Source of the DNA: Gammaproteobacteria bacterium | Lineage (GTDB): Bacteria > Pseudomonadota > Gammaproteobacteria > Steroidobacterales > Woeseiaceae | Length of the DNA: 32,177 bases | Assembly: GCA_029863305.1 (NCBI GenBank) | Contig: JAOTVR010000040.1 | Span: forward strand, 1-32,177 | Direction of reading: 5' to 3' | Shown here: positions 1 through 8,982 of the stretch, in pieces | How the letters are laid out: each line of letters starts with the position of its first letter | Position numbering within the stretch: the stretch's first letter is position 1 | The notes under the pieces: model-generated | The model's database searches: none | Told to the model about the DNA's origin: nothing | What the model saw: the letters and a program-made list of their open reading frames with translations, nothing else | Position numbers and translations under genes: made by a program

Positions 1-592
1 GGCAGCCGCCTCGCCAAGCCATCGCTACCTGACCGACGGCATGGAACAGGCGGACAGTTGGGCGACTGATGCACACAAATGGCTCAATGTCCCGTATGAC
101 AGCGGCATCGCTTTTGTGGCGCAGCCCGCGGATCTTGCAGCGTCCATGGCGATAACGGCCGACTATCTGATAACCGATACCGAGCATCGCAATCCATCGG
201 ATTACACACCCGAATTATCGCGTCGAGGCCGCGGCATCGATGTGTGGGCGGCGCTGCGGTCGCTCGGCAGAACGGGCGTGGAGCATCTCGTAGACCGTTG
301 TTGCCAGCATGCAAGGCGTTTTGCGCAGGGCTTCGCCGAGGCCGGCTTCGAGATACTCAACGATGTTGTGTTGAATCAGGTGCTGGTTTCTTTTGGTGAC
401 GATGCCGCGACACGGCGGGTCATAGACGCAATTCAGCGCGACGGAACGTGCTGGTGCGGCGCGACGGTCTGGCATGGCAAGACTGCAATGCGCATTAGTG
501 TGAGCAGTTGGGCGACGACGGGCGATGACGTAGAAAAAAGCCTCCGCGCGATGATCCCCATCGCGCGGAGGCTTGCCAAATCGCCGGTCTAG
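1..592 (+). CDS. PLP-dependent (group II) decarboxylase / aminotransferase-like protein, C-terminal part
   Basis: The gene enters from the left edge (first full codon at base 2) and ends with TAG at 590-592, so about 197 C-terminal residues are visible. The motif DAHKWLNVPYD is the pyridoxal-phosphate lysine region of the group II decarboxylase family (aromatic amino acid, glutamate and tyrosine decarboxylases). Later segments such as VLNQVLVSFG, DGTCWCGATVW and MRISVSSW are typical of the small C-terminal domain in bacterial members often annotated only as aspartate aminotransferase-family or PLP-dependent decarboxylases. It is expected to be cytoplasmic. The substrate cannot be told because the N-terminal substrate pocket is missing. 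Its last codons also encode, on the other strand, the terminator of the neighbouring barrel gene, and its stop shares a CTAG palindrome with that gene's stop. Confidence 0.88.
   Translation, partial: AAASPSHRYLTDGMEQADSWATDAHKWLNVPYDSGIAFVAQPADLAASMAITADYLITDTEHRNPSDYTPELSRRGRGIDVWAALRSLGRTGVEHLVDRCCQHARRFAQGFAEAGFEILNDVVLNQVLVSFGDDAATRRVIDAIQRDGTCWCGATVWHGKTAMRISVSSWATTGDDVEKSLRAMIPIARRLAKSPV
534..573 (-). terminator. Rho-independent terminator of the outer-membrane barrel gene, inside the decarboxylase coding sequence
   Basis: Bases 539-552 and 560-573 form a perfect 14-bp GC-rich inverted repeat around a 7-base loop (553-559). On the minus strand the stem is followed directly by six T residues (complement of A534-A539). 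Nothing T-rich follows the stem on the plus strand, so it is oriented to stop the minus-strand barrel transcript. The stem also encodes decarboxylase residues SLRAMIPIARRL, so the same bases serve two purposes. Confidence 0.85.
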
Positions 593-1251
593 AAGTTGTA
601 GACGAAGCTCAACGACACGACCGGGTACGCCTTGAAGTCGCTCATATCGTCTTCAAGTTGCAGTCGCTCATTCTCGAGCGAGGCCATGAAAGTCGGATCA
701 TCGGCAAGCAGACCCGTGGCGACGAGCGAAACCTCGGGCTCGTCCTGCCAGAGTACGCCAACGTCGAAATTCAGCCCGGCCTTGCCAAACAACTCGAAGT
801 CAAATCCAAGACCGAGATACGGAGACGTACTGCCGAACGAGGTGGTGCTGGACAGCGTGCCAACCTCCGCACCCGTGTAGAAATCACCACCGATATTGAA
901 GTCACCCGGTTCCGAACTGACCATGTTGAACTCATTGCCGTTGGCGAACGCGCCGACCGTAAGACGGAACGGACTCAACGGGAAATGGAAGTTCGCGGTC
1001 AGGAAAAACGTCTCGAGGTCCAGTTCTGCGTCGTAAAGAACGTTCGCCTGTCGGCCATCATCTTCGTACGTATAGCCGTTAACGCCCATGCGCAGATCGA
1101 TGTAGGGCAGTCCGGACCAGCGCGCTTCGAGGCCCAGTCCCAATGTGCCGGCCTTGATGCCGACACCCCATTCGCTGTCATCGGCATTTGCAACGCCGCA
1201 AGACAATAATGCCAGCAGCAACACGCCGGCCATGCTCTTGAAAGTGTTCAT
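589..1251 (-). CDS. Small outer-membrane beta-barrel protein
   Basis: 220 residues. The N-terminus (positive residues, hydrophobic stretch LLLALLSCGVA, then NADD) looks like a cleavable signal peptide ending near residue 23. The mature part alternates polar and hydrophobic residues in short strands (WGVGIKAGTLGLGLEARW, LDLETFFLTANFHF, SPYLGLGFDFEL) and ends in a strand closing with Phe (SLSFVYNF), the usual C-terminal signature recognised by the Bam complex. Proteins of this appearance are widespread in gammaproteobacteria and mostly annotated as hypothetical or outer-membrane barrel proteins; no transport function is known to me. A GGGTGA Shine-Dalgarno-like stretch precedes the ATG by five bases. 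The gene lies downstream of alkB on the same strand with a 170-base gap, and has its own terminator beyond its stop. Confidence 0.8.
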   Translation of the reverse strand: MNTFKSMAGVLLLALLSCGVANADDSEWGVGIKAGTLGLGLEARWSGLPYIDLRMGVNGYTYEDDGRQANVLYDAELDLETFFLTANFHFPLSPFRLTVGAFANGNEFNMVSSEPGDFNIGGDFYTGAEVGTLSSTTSFGSTSPYLGLGFDFELFGKAGLNFDVGVLWQDEPEVSLVATGLLADDPTFMASLENERLQLEDDMSDFKAYPVVSLSFVYNF

Positions 1252-1257
1252 ATTTCA

Positions 1258-1300
1258 CCCGTTTGCCCAAACGAAGTCGTTCCGGAGCAGCGTAAACGGG
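1258..1300 (-). promoter_or_regulatory. Nested inverted repeats in the leader of the barrel gene
   Basis: Two inverted repeats share bases just upstream of the barrel gene start. One is CGTTTG/CAAACG at 1260-1265 and 1268-1273. The other is a perfect 7-bp pair, CCCGTTT/AAACGGG, at 1258-1264 and 1294-1300. The proximal element includes the G residues of the likely ribosome-binding site, so the two pairings exclude each other and one would partly cover it. It may instead be a protein-binding dyad. The transcription start is unknown, so this is only a candidate. Confidence 0.35.
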
Positions 1301-1421
1301 AGTCACATTGCATTCTGTGCGGCAGATCACACGACGGCGATTTTGCATAAGCGTCTGCCAGGACAATATATGAAGAAAACCGACCAATTGTGGGAGAACT
1401 CCGAAAACTGTGCGACGGGCA

Positions 1422-2633
1422 CTATCCAGGCTGGTTCAGCGTCGGCTCCAGCAACTTGTCCCGGCCATACTTGAGGAACATGGCAGGACGGGCATCGGGA
1501 TCGATGTTGAGTTTGTCCAGTTCTCCCTGCACTTGCGGCAAATTCAGCAAACGTTCGTCCATGACACGAAACCACAGCGAGGGTATGTAGGCGAGCAGGT
1601 AGGCACCGAAGTAGCCGTTGGGCAATTGCGGCACATCGTCAAAATGTCGCAGCGCCTGATAGCGGCGCAAGGGGTTCGCATGGTGATCGGAGTGTCGTTG
1701 CAGATGAAACAGCACGAGATTGCTGTAGATGTGATTGCTGTTCCAGGAATGATGTGGCTGGCAACGTTCGTATTTGCCCGACGCATCGCGTTGCCGCAAG
1801 AGCCCGTAATGTTCGATGTAGTTTGCGCTGGTCAACTGCCAGTAGGCCAGCGCGTGGTGTACCAGCAGGAACGGCATCATGATCCAACCGAAGGCCATGA
1901 GCAGGCCGACATTCAATATCGCCGTTAACGAGTACGACTGCAGGATCGGATTGCCCGGGTGCCAGACCGGTTTGCCGCGACGTCCTAAACGGTCCTTTTC
2001 GATTGACCACGCGTCACGAAATGCCGCCGGTATTTCGCGCAATGCAAATTTGTAGATACTCTCGCCCATGCGGGCACTGGACGGATCATTCGGCGTAGAA
2101 ACATCGCGGTGGTGGCCGAGGTTGTGGTCGATCGTAAAGTGGCCGTAGGCGGGCACTGCCAGGACAATCTTCGCGAGGCTTTTTTCCAGTCTCGAATTCT
2201 TATGGCCGAGTTCATGCGCGGTATTGATTGCAAGGCCCGCTGTGATCCCGGCAACGACTGCAATCGCGAGTATCCCCCAAACGCTGAGATCCTGCGTTGC
2301 GGCATACCAGGCCGTGCCGATCAAGGTCGCAAAGTGCAGGGGTACGATGACGTAGGTCAGCCGCCGATAGTAATGATCCTGGTCGAGCTTCATGACCACT
2401 TCTTCCGGAGGGTTATTGGTATCTTCGCCGAGCAGCCAGTCGACAGCCGGCCCGAGCCCATAATTGATCGCGACAGGCAACAGTAGCCAGAGTTCGTTGC
2501 CCGTCATCGAATGCAGCCAGATCCCCGGAAATGGCTGCAGCGGAAACAGTACCGACATGAGCCACAGCCAGCGTTTGCGGTCGAAATAGACAATGTCCTC
2601 GCCGCTTGGCAGGGTCGCTGTGTAGCCTTTCAT
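1422..2633 (-). CDS. alkB: AlkB-type alkane 1-monooxygenase (integral-membrane di-iron hydroxylase)
   Basis: About 403 residues from the ATG at 2633. A TTG at 2648 is in frame, but the G-rich run GGGGGGTGAG sits just before the ATG and reads better as its ribosome-binding site. The family's histidine boxes are all present: HELGHK (about 140-145), HNLGHH followed by VSTPNDPSSARMGE (about 170-191), NYIEHYGL (about 271-278) and LQRHSDHHANPLRRYQ (about 311-326). NYIEHYG is characteristic of alkane hydroxylases rather than generic fatty-acid desaturases. Several hydrophobic segments fit a six-helix inner-membrane protein. The family hydroxylates the terminal carbon of medium-chain n-alkanes with electrons from rubredoxin and rubredoxin reductase; neither partner is encoded here. 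It is divergent from the DUF5658-like gene across 187 bases. Confidence 0.92.
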   Translation of the reverse strand: MKGYTATLPSGEDIVYFDRKRWLWLMSVLFPLQPFPGIWLHSMTGNELWLLLPVAINYGLGPAVDWLLGEDTNNPPEEVVMKLDQDHYYRRLTYVIVPLHFATLIGTAWYAATQDLSVWGILAIAVVAGITAGLAINTAHELGHKNSRLEKSLAKIVLAVPAYGHFTIDHNLGHHRDVSTPNDPSSARMGESIYKFALREIPAAFRDAWSIEKDRLGRRGKPVWHPGNPILQSYSLTAILNVGLLMAFGWIMMPFLLVHHALAYWQLTSANYIEHYGLLRQRDASGKYERCQPHHSWNSNHIYSNLVLFHLQRHSDHHANPLRRYQALRHFDDVPQLPNGYFGAYLLAYIPSLWFRVMDERLLNLPQVQGELDKLNIDPDARPAMFLKYGRDKLLEPTLNQPG

Positions 2634-2820
2634 CTCACCCCCCGGCAATTACCGTGCACGCGAATTATCGCCTCTTATCGTGCCGGGCGCCATGACAAGC
2701 TCCGGCCCGCTGTCGGAATGCTATACAGTGAAATAATAGGCTTCGGCAGCATAATTTGCTAAAACTACTGGTGAGGGTTCCAAAGAGGACCCGGCAGAGT
2801 GGGGAAGGAGCGCGCAATCA

Positions 2821-3282
2821 ATGGATTTGAGCGAGGCGATTGGCGACCAGCGAGCGCTTGACGAACGGCGCAATTTTACCTGGCGGACCGTATTTTTTGG
2901 TTTCATGCGCTCCCGGCGCCACAATCATCGGCGCGAAATCGACGCGGATGTCCATTTCATCGACTGGCATCACCCCTGGCTGTTTTTTCTGGCCGTTGGC
3001 ACGATGCTGATGAGCTGCCTCGATGCATTCATGACCTTGCAGCTGCTCGAGCGCGGCATGTACGAGGCCAACCCGGTGATGGCCGCCCTCCTGGGTCACG
3101 GCACAACGGCTTTTGCGGTCAGCAAGATGTTCATGACGGGCGCCAGCCTGTTGCTGCTCGTTTACGTGGCCAAGGCGAGATTCCTGAATCGCTTCAGAAC
3201 AGGCTTGTTCCTGACCGGCATCTTCAGTCTATATGCCTGTCTCGTTTGCTACGAGTTCGTTCACCTGCTACGAGATATGTAG
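2821..3282 (+). CDS. DUF5658-like small membrane protein
   Basis: 153 residues with a basic N-terminal tail (SRRHNHRR, about 31-38) and three hydrophobic segments: HPWLFFLAVGTMLMSCLDAF (about 51-70), AVSKMFMTGASLLLLVYV (about 98-115) and TGLFLTGIFSLYACLVCYEF (about 127-146). The pattern of a basic RRxxxRR stretch, a D(A)F in the first helix, EANPVM before the second and a Lys in the second helix matches the DUF5658 family as I know it; its function is unknown. An AAGGAG-like sequence lies about 12 bases before the ATG. It stands alone between divergent alkB and the suc operon. An AT-rich patch near 2720-2765 probably holds its promoter, but no clean -35/-10 pair could be assigned. Confidence 0.75.
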   Translation: MDLSEAIGDQRALDERRNFTWRTVFFGFMRSRRHNHRREIDADVHFIDWHHPWLFFLAVGTMLMSCLDAFMTLQLLERGMYEANPVMAALLGHGTTAFAVSKMFMTGASLLLLVYVAKARFLNRFRTGLFLTGIFSLYACLVCYEFVHLLRDM

Positions 3283-3380
3283 GCGATATTCGTTCCCAAT
3301 ATCAGTGCCTTGGGCTAAACTAGCGCACCATTCTCGCTAGCCCGACAACGGCGCCCGAGCGCGCCGAGATTCTCGCACTG

Positions 3381-6263
3381 ATGAGTGATTCCCTGAAGGA
3401 ACAGTACGCTGCGACGCCGCTTTTTGGCGGCAATGCGAACGCGCTTGAAGCGCTTTACGAACAGTACCTGCGGGATGCTGCGTCGGTGCCCGAGACCTGG
3501 CGCAGCTACTTTGATTCGCTTGGTGACGCCGATACCGAGATTGCGCACTCGGCGATACGCGAGGAACTGCTGCAAAGCGCCCGCGCCGGGGGTCGGCGCA
3601 AACCGCGTGTTCGCGCGTCGGGATCCGGCGCGGCAGTCGCCAGCGGAGAAAAGCAGGCGGCAGTATCGCGGCTGATACAGGTATACAGTCTGCGCGGTCA
3701 TCAAATTGCTGACATCGATCCCCTGGGATTGATGGACCGCAAGGTCCCCGGGGTACTGAAGCTCGACTACCTGGGCCTGACCGATGCCGATATGGATACC
3801 GAGTTCCATACAGGCGGACTTGCCGGGACAGGCGATGAGCGAATGCGGCTGCGCGACATTCTTGCGCTACTGAAATCCATTTACTGCGGCAAGATTGGCG
3901 CCGAGTTCGCCCATATCTCGCGCGCCCGGGAACGACTCTGGTTGCGCAAACGCTTCGAGCAGGGCGCAGCGTCGAATACGCTGTCGACCGGGGAACGACT
4001 CTGGATTCTCGATCAGTTGACGAGCGCGGAGGGCATCGAACGTTATTTGCATACGCGCTACGTCGGTCAAAAGCGGTTTTCTCTCGAGGGTGGTGAAAGC
4101 CTGATCCCGATGCTCGATGACCTGATTCAGCAGGGTGGGGCATCCGGTATTCGGGAAATCGTCATTGGCATGGCGCACCGCGGTCGTATCAACGTACTGG
4201 TCAATATTCTCGGTAAGTCTCCCGAACAACTATTTGAGGAATTCGAGGGCAATTACGATCTCGACGAGCTCAAGGGTTCGGGCGATGTGAAGTACCATAA
4301 AGGCTTCTCGGCGGACATGAAGACGCCGGGCGGCAATGTGCACATCGCACTCGCGTTCAACCCATCGCATCTCGAAATCGTCAATCCGGTGGTCGAGGGA
4401 TCTGTGCGTGCCCGGCAACAGCGGCGCGGCGACACGGAGCGGCAAGAGGTGTTGCCGGTGCTCATACATGGCGACGCGGCATTCTCGGGTCAGGGTGTCG
4501 TGACCGAGACATTTCAAATGTCCCAGACCAATGGTTTTCGCACGGGTGGCACCGTGCACATTGTCATCAACAACCAGATCGGGTTTACGACGAGCAGGCC
4601 ATCTGATGCGCGCTCGACCGACTATTGCAGTGACGTCGCGAAGATGATCGAAGCGCCGATATTCCACGTCAACGGCGACGATCCCGAAGCAGTCATGTTT
4701 GTGACTCGCCTGGCACTGAAGTATCGACAAAAATTCAAGAAAGACGTTGTCGTCGACCTCGTCTGCTATCGCCGTCACGGTCACAATGAAGCGGATGAGC
4801 CGGCAGCGACCCAGCCGATCATGTACGGCAAGATTCGTGCTCAGGATACGACACGTGAGCTGTATGCGCAGAAGCTGATCGAGAAGCAAATCATCACGCA
4901 GTCGGGTGTCGAGAAATTGCAGGAAGAGTATCGTGATCGACTGGATCGCGGTGAACCGGTGCCGAAGTCTTCGCTCGGTATGATCGGCAATGAGTTTACG
5001 GTTGACTGGAGTCCGTTTGCGAATTCGAAGTGGGATGATGCCGTCGACACGACGATCAGTCCGGCGACGACAGCGAAACTGAGCAAGGCGATTACTTACG
5101 TTCCGCCCGACATGAAATTGCACGGCCGTGTGCAGCGAATCATGGATGAAAGAGCGCGCATGGCGTCCGGCCAAATCGATATGGACTGGGGTTTCGCCGA
5201 GACGATGGCCTATGCGGCGCTGATTGAAGACGGCTTCGACTGCCGTCTTGTCGGACAGGATTGTGGCCGTGGTACCTTCTTTCATCGCCATGCGGTGTTG
5301 CACAACCAGGTGAACAATCGCGAATACACGCCGCTGCGACAAATTGCGGACCGACCTGATGCATTTCGCGTTATTGACTCTTTGTTGTCTGAGGAGGCAG
5401 TGCTCGGTTTCGAATACGGTTACGCAACGACCGAGCCGAATACGCTCGTTATCTGGGAAGGGCAGTTTGGCGATTTCGTCAATGGTGCGCAGGTCGTTAT
5501 AGACCAGTTCATCAGTTCGGGCGACGCTAAATGGTCTCGTCTATGCGGTCTCACATTATTTCTTCCGCACGGTTACGAGGGGCAGGGTCCGGAGCACTCA
5601 TCGGCGCGTCTTGAACGATTCCTGCAGCTGTGCGCCGAGCACAATCTGCAGGTGTGTGTGCCTTCGACACCGGCGCAGATGTTTCACATGTTGCGGCGGC
5701 AGATGTTACGACCGTACCGTACGCCGCTTGTCGTCATGACGCCAAAAAGCCTGTTGCGCCACAAAATGGCGGTTTCTCCCCTGGGTGCGTTATCGGCCGG
5801 TGAGTTCGAGCTGATCATCCCGGAGGCAGAGAACACTTCTGCCAGGAAGATTCGACGAGTCGTGTTCTGCAGCGGCAAGGTTTACTATGACCTGCTCGAG
5901 GCTCGGCAGGTGCACGGCATTAACGACATCGCCATCATTCGCATCGAGCAGCTGTATCCGTTTCCGATTTCGGAATATGCGAATCAACTGAAACAGTATG
6001 CGCACGTTGATGAGATCATTTGGTGTCAGGAGGAACCACAGAACCAGGGTGCCTGGTATCAGATCCGGCATCGACTGCAGGAAGCTCTCGGGGATCGGCA
6101 GCAGCTCTACTACGCTGGTCGTCCGGGTGCTGCGGCACCGGCGTCCGGTATATTCAAGGTCCACCTTCAGCAACAACAAGCACTGGTTGAAGCCGCATTG
6201 GATATTGCATCCAAGGCGAGTAAATCGGACAAGTCCGGAAGAACAAAACGGAAGACCAAATGA
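3381..6263 (+). CDS. sucA: 2-oxoglutarate dehydrogenase E1 component (thiamine-diphosphate dependent)
   Basis: 960 residues, close to the 930-950 usual for SucA. The N-terminus carries the E1o-specific arm ([22 protein letters not shown]), which in the family contacts E2. The catalytic region shows [13 protein letters not shown] (His about 266), [18 protein letters not shown] (about 364), [11 protein letters not shown] (about 397), DDPEAV and [11 protein letters not shown]. The C-terminal pyrimidine-binding domain includes [33 protein letters not shown] broken by the usual spacing, and [12 protein letters not shown]. It decarboxylates 2-oxoglutarate and transfers succinyl to lipoyl-E2 in the TCA cycle. 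It heads sucA-sucB-lpdA and overlaps sucB by four bases (ATGA). The ribosome-binding site before the ATG is weak. The 98-base upstream gap holds a 6-bp hairpin (CTAGCG/CGCTAG at 3320-3340) without a T tract. Confidence 0.97.
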   Translation: MSDSLKEQYAATPLFGGNANALEALYEQYLRDAASVPETWRSYFDSLGDADTEIAHSAIREELLQSARAGGRRKPRVRASGSGAAVASGEKQAAVSRLIQVYSLRGHQIADIDPLGLMDRKVPGVLKLDYLGLTDADMDTEFHTGGLAGTGDERMRLRDILALLKSIYCGKIGAEFAHISRARERLWLRKRFEQGAASNTLSTGERLWILDQLTSAEGIERYLHTRYVGQKRFSLEGGESLIPMLDDLIQQGGASGIREIVIGMAHRGRINVLVNILGKSPEQLFEEFEGNYDLDELKGSGDVKYHKGFSADMKTPGGNVHIALAFNPSHLEIVNPVVEGSVRARQQRRGDTERQEVLPVLIHGDAAFSGQGVVTETFQMSQTNGFRTGGTVHIVINNQIGFTTSRPSDARSTDYCSDVAKMIEAPIFHVNGDDPEAVMFVTRLALKYRQKFKKDVVVDLVCYRRHGHNEADEPAATQPIMYGKIRAQDTTRELYAQKLIEKQIITQSGVEKLQEEYRDRLDRGEPVPKSSLGMIGNEFTVDWSPFANSKWDDAVDTTISPATTAKLSKAITYVPPDMKLHGRVQRIMDERARMASGQIDMDWGFAETMAYAALIEDGFDCRLVGQDCGRGTFFHRHAVLHNQVNNREYTPLRQIADRPDAFRVIDSLLSEEAVLGFEYGYATTEPNTLVIWEGQFGDFVNGAQVVIDQFISSGDAKWSRLCGLTLFLPHGYEGQGPEHSSARLERFLQLCAEHNLQVCVPSTPAQMFHMLRRQMLRPYRTPLVVMTPKSLLRHKMAVSPLGALSAGEFELIIPEAENTSARKIRRVVFCSGKVYYDLLEARQVHGINDIAIIRIEQLYPFPISEYANQLKQYAHVDEIIWCQEEPQNQGAWYQIRHRLQEALGDRQQLYYAGRPGAAAPASGIFKVHLQQQQALVEAALDIASKASKSDKSGRTKRKTK

Positions 6264-7480
6264 GTATTGAGATCAAAGTGCCGCCATTACCGGAGTCAGT
6301 CAGTGACGCTACGCTCGTTGCCTGGCACAAGAAAGTCGGTGAAGCGGTGGCACGTGACGAAAATCTTGTAGATTTGGAAACAGACAAGGTCGTGCTCGAA
6401 GTGCCTGCACCTTCGTCGGGTGTCTTGCAGGAAATACGTATACAGGACGGTGCAACGGTAACGGCCGGTGATGTGCTTGCCATACTTGAGGAGGGAGCGA
6501 CAAGCTCCACGACGGATGCCGCGTCAGAATCAGAGGCAGAACCACCGCCTGCACCGCCGCTGGCCGTTGCCGGCAGCAAACCGGCCAAGACCAGCCCCGC
6601 AGTGCGGCGTCTGCTCGATGAGCATGATCTCGACGAAACGATGGTGATCGGCAGCGGCAAGGCGGGCCGCATTACCAAGGCAGATGTGCTCGCTTTCCTG
6701 AAGTCCGATGATAGCACCAACGTGACGCCGGGCGATCCGGCGCCCGTCCTTGTTGACGAAACTCACGTTGTCGGTGTCGAACGCAGTGAGCGGCGGGTAC
6801 CCATGACCCGGCTGCGTGCGCGCATTGCCGAGCGTCTGATCGAGGCGCAGCACTCGGCGGCCATGCTGACGACTTTTAATGAAGTGGACCTGACCAAAGT
6901 CATGTCACTACGCAGCCGTTACCGCGATACTTTCGAGAAGGAATACGGCGTGCGTCTAGGTTTCATGTCGTTTTTTGCCAAGGCGGTAGTCGAGTCGTTG
7001 AAGAAGTTTCCGGTGGTCAATGCGTCAATCGAAGGTACCGATGTCATCTATCACAACTATTACGATATCGGTATTGCGGTCTCGACAGAACGCGGCTTGA
7101 TGGTGCCGGTTATTCGCGATGTCGATCAGATGAGTTTCGCCGAGTTCGAAAAAGAACTCGGCGACATCGCGAAGAAAGCGCAAAGCGGCACGATTAGCAT
7201 GGAAGAGTTGACCGGCGGGACCTTTACGATAACCAATGGCGGTATTTTCGGATCGATGATGTCGACCCCCATTCTGAATCAGCCGCAAAGTGCAATACTC
7301 GGTATGCACAATATTCAGAAACGACCGATGGTCGTTGATGACGAAATTGTCGTACGCCCGATGATGTATCTTGCGCTGACGTATGATCACCGCATTATTG
7401 ACGGCAAGGATTCCGTTCAGTTCCTGGTTTCGGTCAAGGAGCTGCTCGAGGATCCGGGCCGGCTGTTACTACAAATCTAG
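6260..7480 (+). CDS. sucB: Dihydrolipoyllysine succinyltransferase (E2 of 2-oxoglutarate dehydrogenase)
   Basis: 406 residues in the standard E2 order. A single lipoyl domain covers about 1-77, with the lipoylated lysine in [11 protein letters not shown] (K43). An acidic, Ala/Pro-rich linker is followed by an E3/E1-binding domain ([14 protein letters not shown] through [15 protein letters not shown], about 113-153). The acyltransferase domain ends with the catalytic HxxxDG motif TYDHRIIDG (H377, D381). It transfers the succinyl group from lipoyl-lysine to CoA and forms the core of the complex. The start overlaps the sucA stop (ATGA), implying coupled translation, and lpdA follows after eight bases. 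Confidence 0.96.
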   Translation: MSIEIKVPPLPESVSDATLVAWHKKVGEAVARDENLVDLETDKVVLEVPAPSSGVLQEIRIQDGATVTAGDVLAILEEGATSSTTDAASESEAEPPPAPPLAVAGSKPAKTSPAVRRLLDEHDLDETMVIGSGKAGRITKADVLAFLKSDDSTNVTPGDPAPVLVDETHVVGVERSERRVPMTRLRARIAERLIEAQHSAAMLTTFNEVDLTKVMSLRSRYRDTFEKEYGVRLGFMSFFAKAVVESLKKFPVVNASIEGTDVIYHNYYDIGIAVSTERGLMVPVIRDVDQMSFAEFEKELGDIAKKAQSGTISMEELTGGTFTITNGGIFGSMMSTPILNQPQSAILGMHNIQKRPMVVDDEIVVRPMMYLALTYDHRIIDGKDSVQFLVSVKELLEDPGRLLLQI

Positions 7481-7488
7481 AGGCTGAT

Positions 7489-8916
7489 ATGAGAAAGAAT
7501 TACGACGTCGTTGTCATCGGCGCCGGACCGGGCGGTTACATCGCAGCCATTCGGGCAGCGCAACTCGGCATGACTGTCGCTTGCATCGATGAGTGGAAGA
7601 ATAAGGACGGCAAGAATGCCTTCGGCGGTACCTGCCTCAATGCCGGATGCATTCCTTCGAAAGCACTGCTCGAATCGTCTGAGCTTTATTATCGCGCTCA
7701 GCATGAATTCAAGAAGCACGGCATAACAACCGGTGATGTGGGCATGGATATTGCTGCCATGCAAAAACGCCGCGCCGGCATAGTGCGGCAGTTGACCGGT
7801 GGTATCGCCGGCCTTTTCAAAGCCAACAAGATCGACGGGCTCGTTGGCCATGGCAGACTCCTCGCCGGCAAGAAGGTCGAGTTCACGCCTGTTGACGGCG
7901 ATGCCGAAATCATCGAGGCAAAACACGTGATTCTCGCTTCCGGCTCTACACCAATAGAACTCGGCGTAGCGCCTTTCGATGACGAGCACATTGTGGATTC
8001 CTGGGGGGCGCTGGAGTTTGACACAGTGCCCGCAAGTCTCGGCGTAATCGGCGCGGGTGTAATTGGCCTCGAATTGGGCAGCGTTTGGGCCAGGCTCGGT
8101 GCGAAGGTCACGATGATCGAAGCCATGGACGATTTCCTGTTCATGGCGGATCGTGATGTCGCAAATGTCGCCGCAAAGGACTTCAGGAAGCAGGGTCTCG
8201 ACATTAAGCTGGGCGCGAAGATGACAGCGGCCAGCGCAGGCAAGGACGGCGTATCCGTCGAATACGAGGACAAGTCCGGCGTGCAGTCGATAAAGGTCGA
8301 CAAACTGATTGTCGCAGTTGGCCGCCGGCCGTTTACCGACGGATTGCTGGCCGACGACTCGGGGATCCAGCTCGATGATCGCGGCTTCATCGTTGTTGAC
8401 GACGAGTGTCGGACGCGCGTGAAAGGCGTATACGCGATAGGCGACTGCGTGCGCGGTCCCATGCTGGCACACAAGAGTTCAGAAGAAGGCGTCATGGTTG
8501 CCGATCTGATCGCTGGGGAACTGGCCGAGGTCAATTACGACGTCGTGCCATCGGTTATCTATACGGCTCCCGAAATTGCCTGGGTTGGCAAGACCGAAGA
8601 AGAAGTCAAGGCGAGTGGGCGGCCATACAAGACCGGATCGTTTCCGTTTGCTGCCAATGGCCGCGCCAAGGCGCTGGAGCAGACCAGCGGCATGGTCAAA
8701 GTAATTTCGGCGTCCGATGACGACGAAATTCTGGGTGTTCATATTGTCGGTCCGATGGCCGGCGAATTGATTTCGGAAGCTGTGCTTGCGCTGGAGTTCT
8801 CGGCGAGTACCGAAGATCTGCAGCGCACCATACACGCGCATCCATCATTGGCTGAAGCGATTCACGAAGCGGCACTCGCAGCCGACAACCGTGCTCTGAA
8901 CTATGTGAACAGGTAA
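7489..8916 (+). CDS. lpdA: Dihydrolipoyl dehydrogenase (E3)
   Basis: 475 residues, normal for the family. The FAD-binding start [21 protein letters not shown] is split by the usual glycine pattern. The redox-active disulfide lies in [13 protein letters not shown] (C49, C54). A second Rossmann fold ([20 protein letters not shown]) binds [22 protein letters not shown] is the second FAD motif, and [15 protein letters not shown] holds the catalytic His-Glu pair (H451, E456). It reoxidises dihydrolipoamide with NAD+. A GAGG sequence lies five bases before the start. Linkage to sucAB shows this copy belongs to the 2-oxoglutarate complex, although E3 is often shared with pyruvate dehydrogenase. Confidence 0.96.
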   Translation: MRKNYDVVVIGAGPGGYIAAIRAAQLGMTVACIDEWKNKDGKNAFGGTCLNAGCIPSKALLESSELYYRAQHEFKKHGITTGDVGMDIAAMQKRRAGIVRQLTGGIAGLFKANKIDGLVGHGRLLAGKKVEFTPVDGDAEIIEAKHVILASGSTPIELGVAPFDDEHIVDSWGALEFDTVPASLGVIGAGVIGLELGSVWARLGAKVTMIEAMDDFLFMADRDVANVAAKDFRKQGLDIKLGAKMTAASAGKDGVSVEYEDKSGVQSIKVDKLIVAVGRRPFTDGLLADDSGIQLDDRGFIVVDDECRTRVKGVYAIGDCVRGPMLAHKSSEEGVMVADLIAGELAEVNYDVVPSVIYTAPEIAWVGKTEEEVKASGRPYKTGSFPFAANGRAKALEQTSGMVKVISASDDDEILGVHIVGPMAGELISEAVLALEFSASTEDLQRTIHAHPSLAEAIHEAALAADNRALNYVNR

Positions 8917-8942
8917 GGGGCGTGCAGCCGCTGTGGCGGATC

Positions 8943-8967
8943 CCTATTGCGGCGATGTCGCAATGGG
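8943..8967 (+). terminator. Hairpin after lpdA, possible weak terminator of the suc operon
   Basis: Bases 8943-8951 pair with 8959-8967 as a 9-bp stem with one G-T pair and a 7-base loop. The sequence downstream (ACTATATGTTGTTG) is T-rich but not a clean T run, so termination would be inefficient. It lies between the lpdA stop and the next ATG at 8983. Confidence 0.4.
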
Positions 8968-8982
8968 ACTATATGTTGTTGC

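Noticed and set aside
658..1209. 183-residue plus-strand frame opposite the barrel gene
   Set aside because: No signal, domain or ribosome-binding site; the minus strand has a clear signal peptide, barrel pattern and terminator.
3312..3343. Hairpin upstream of sucA as a terminator
   Set aside because: The 6-bp CTAGCG/CGCTAG stem with bulged G-C extension is not followed by a T tract on either strand.
4230..5342. 370-residue minus-strand frame opposite sucA
   Set aside because: It lies wholly within the strongly supported sucA gene, shows no domain, and reflects codon-position GC bias.
7477..8534. Long minus-strand frames opposite lpdA
   Set aside because: They are antisense to all lpdA motifs, with no family resemblance or ribosome-binding site.
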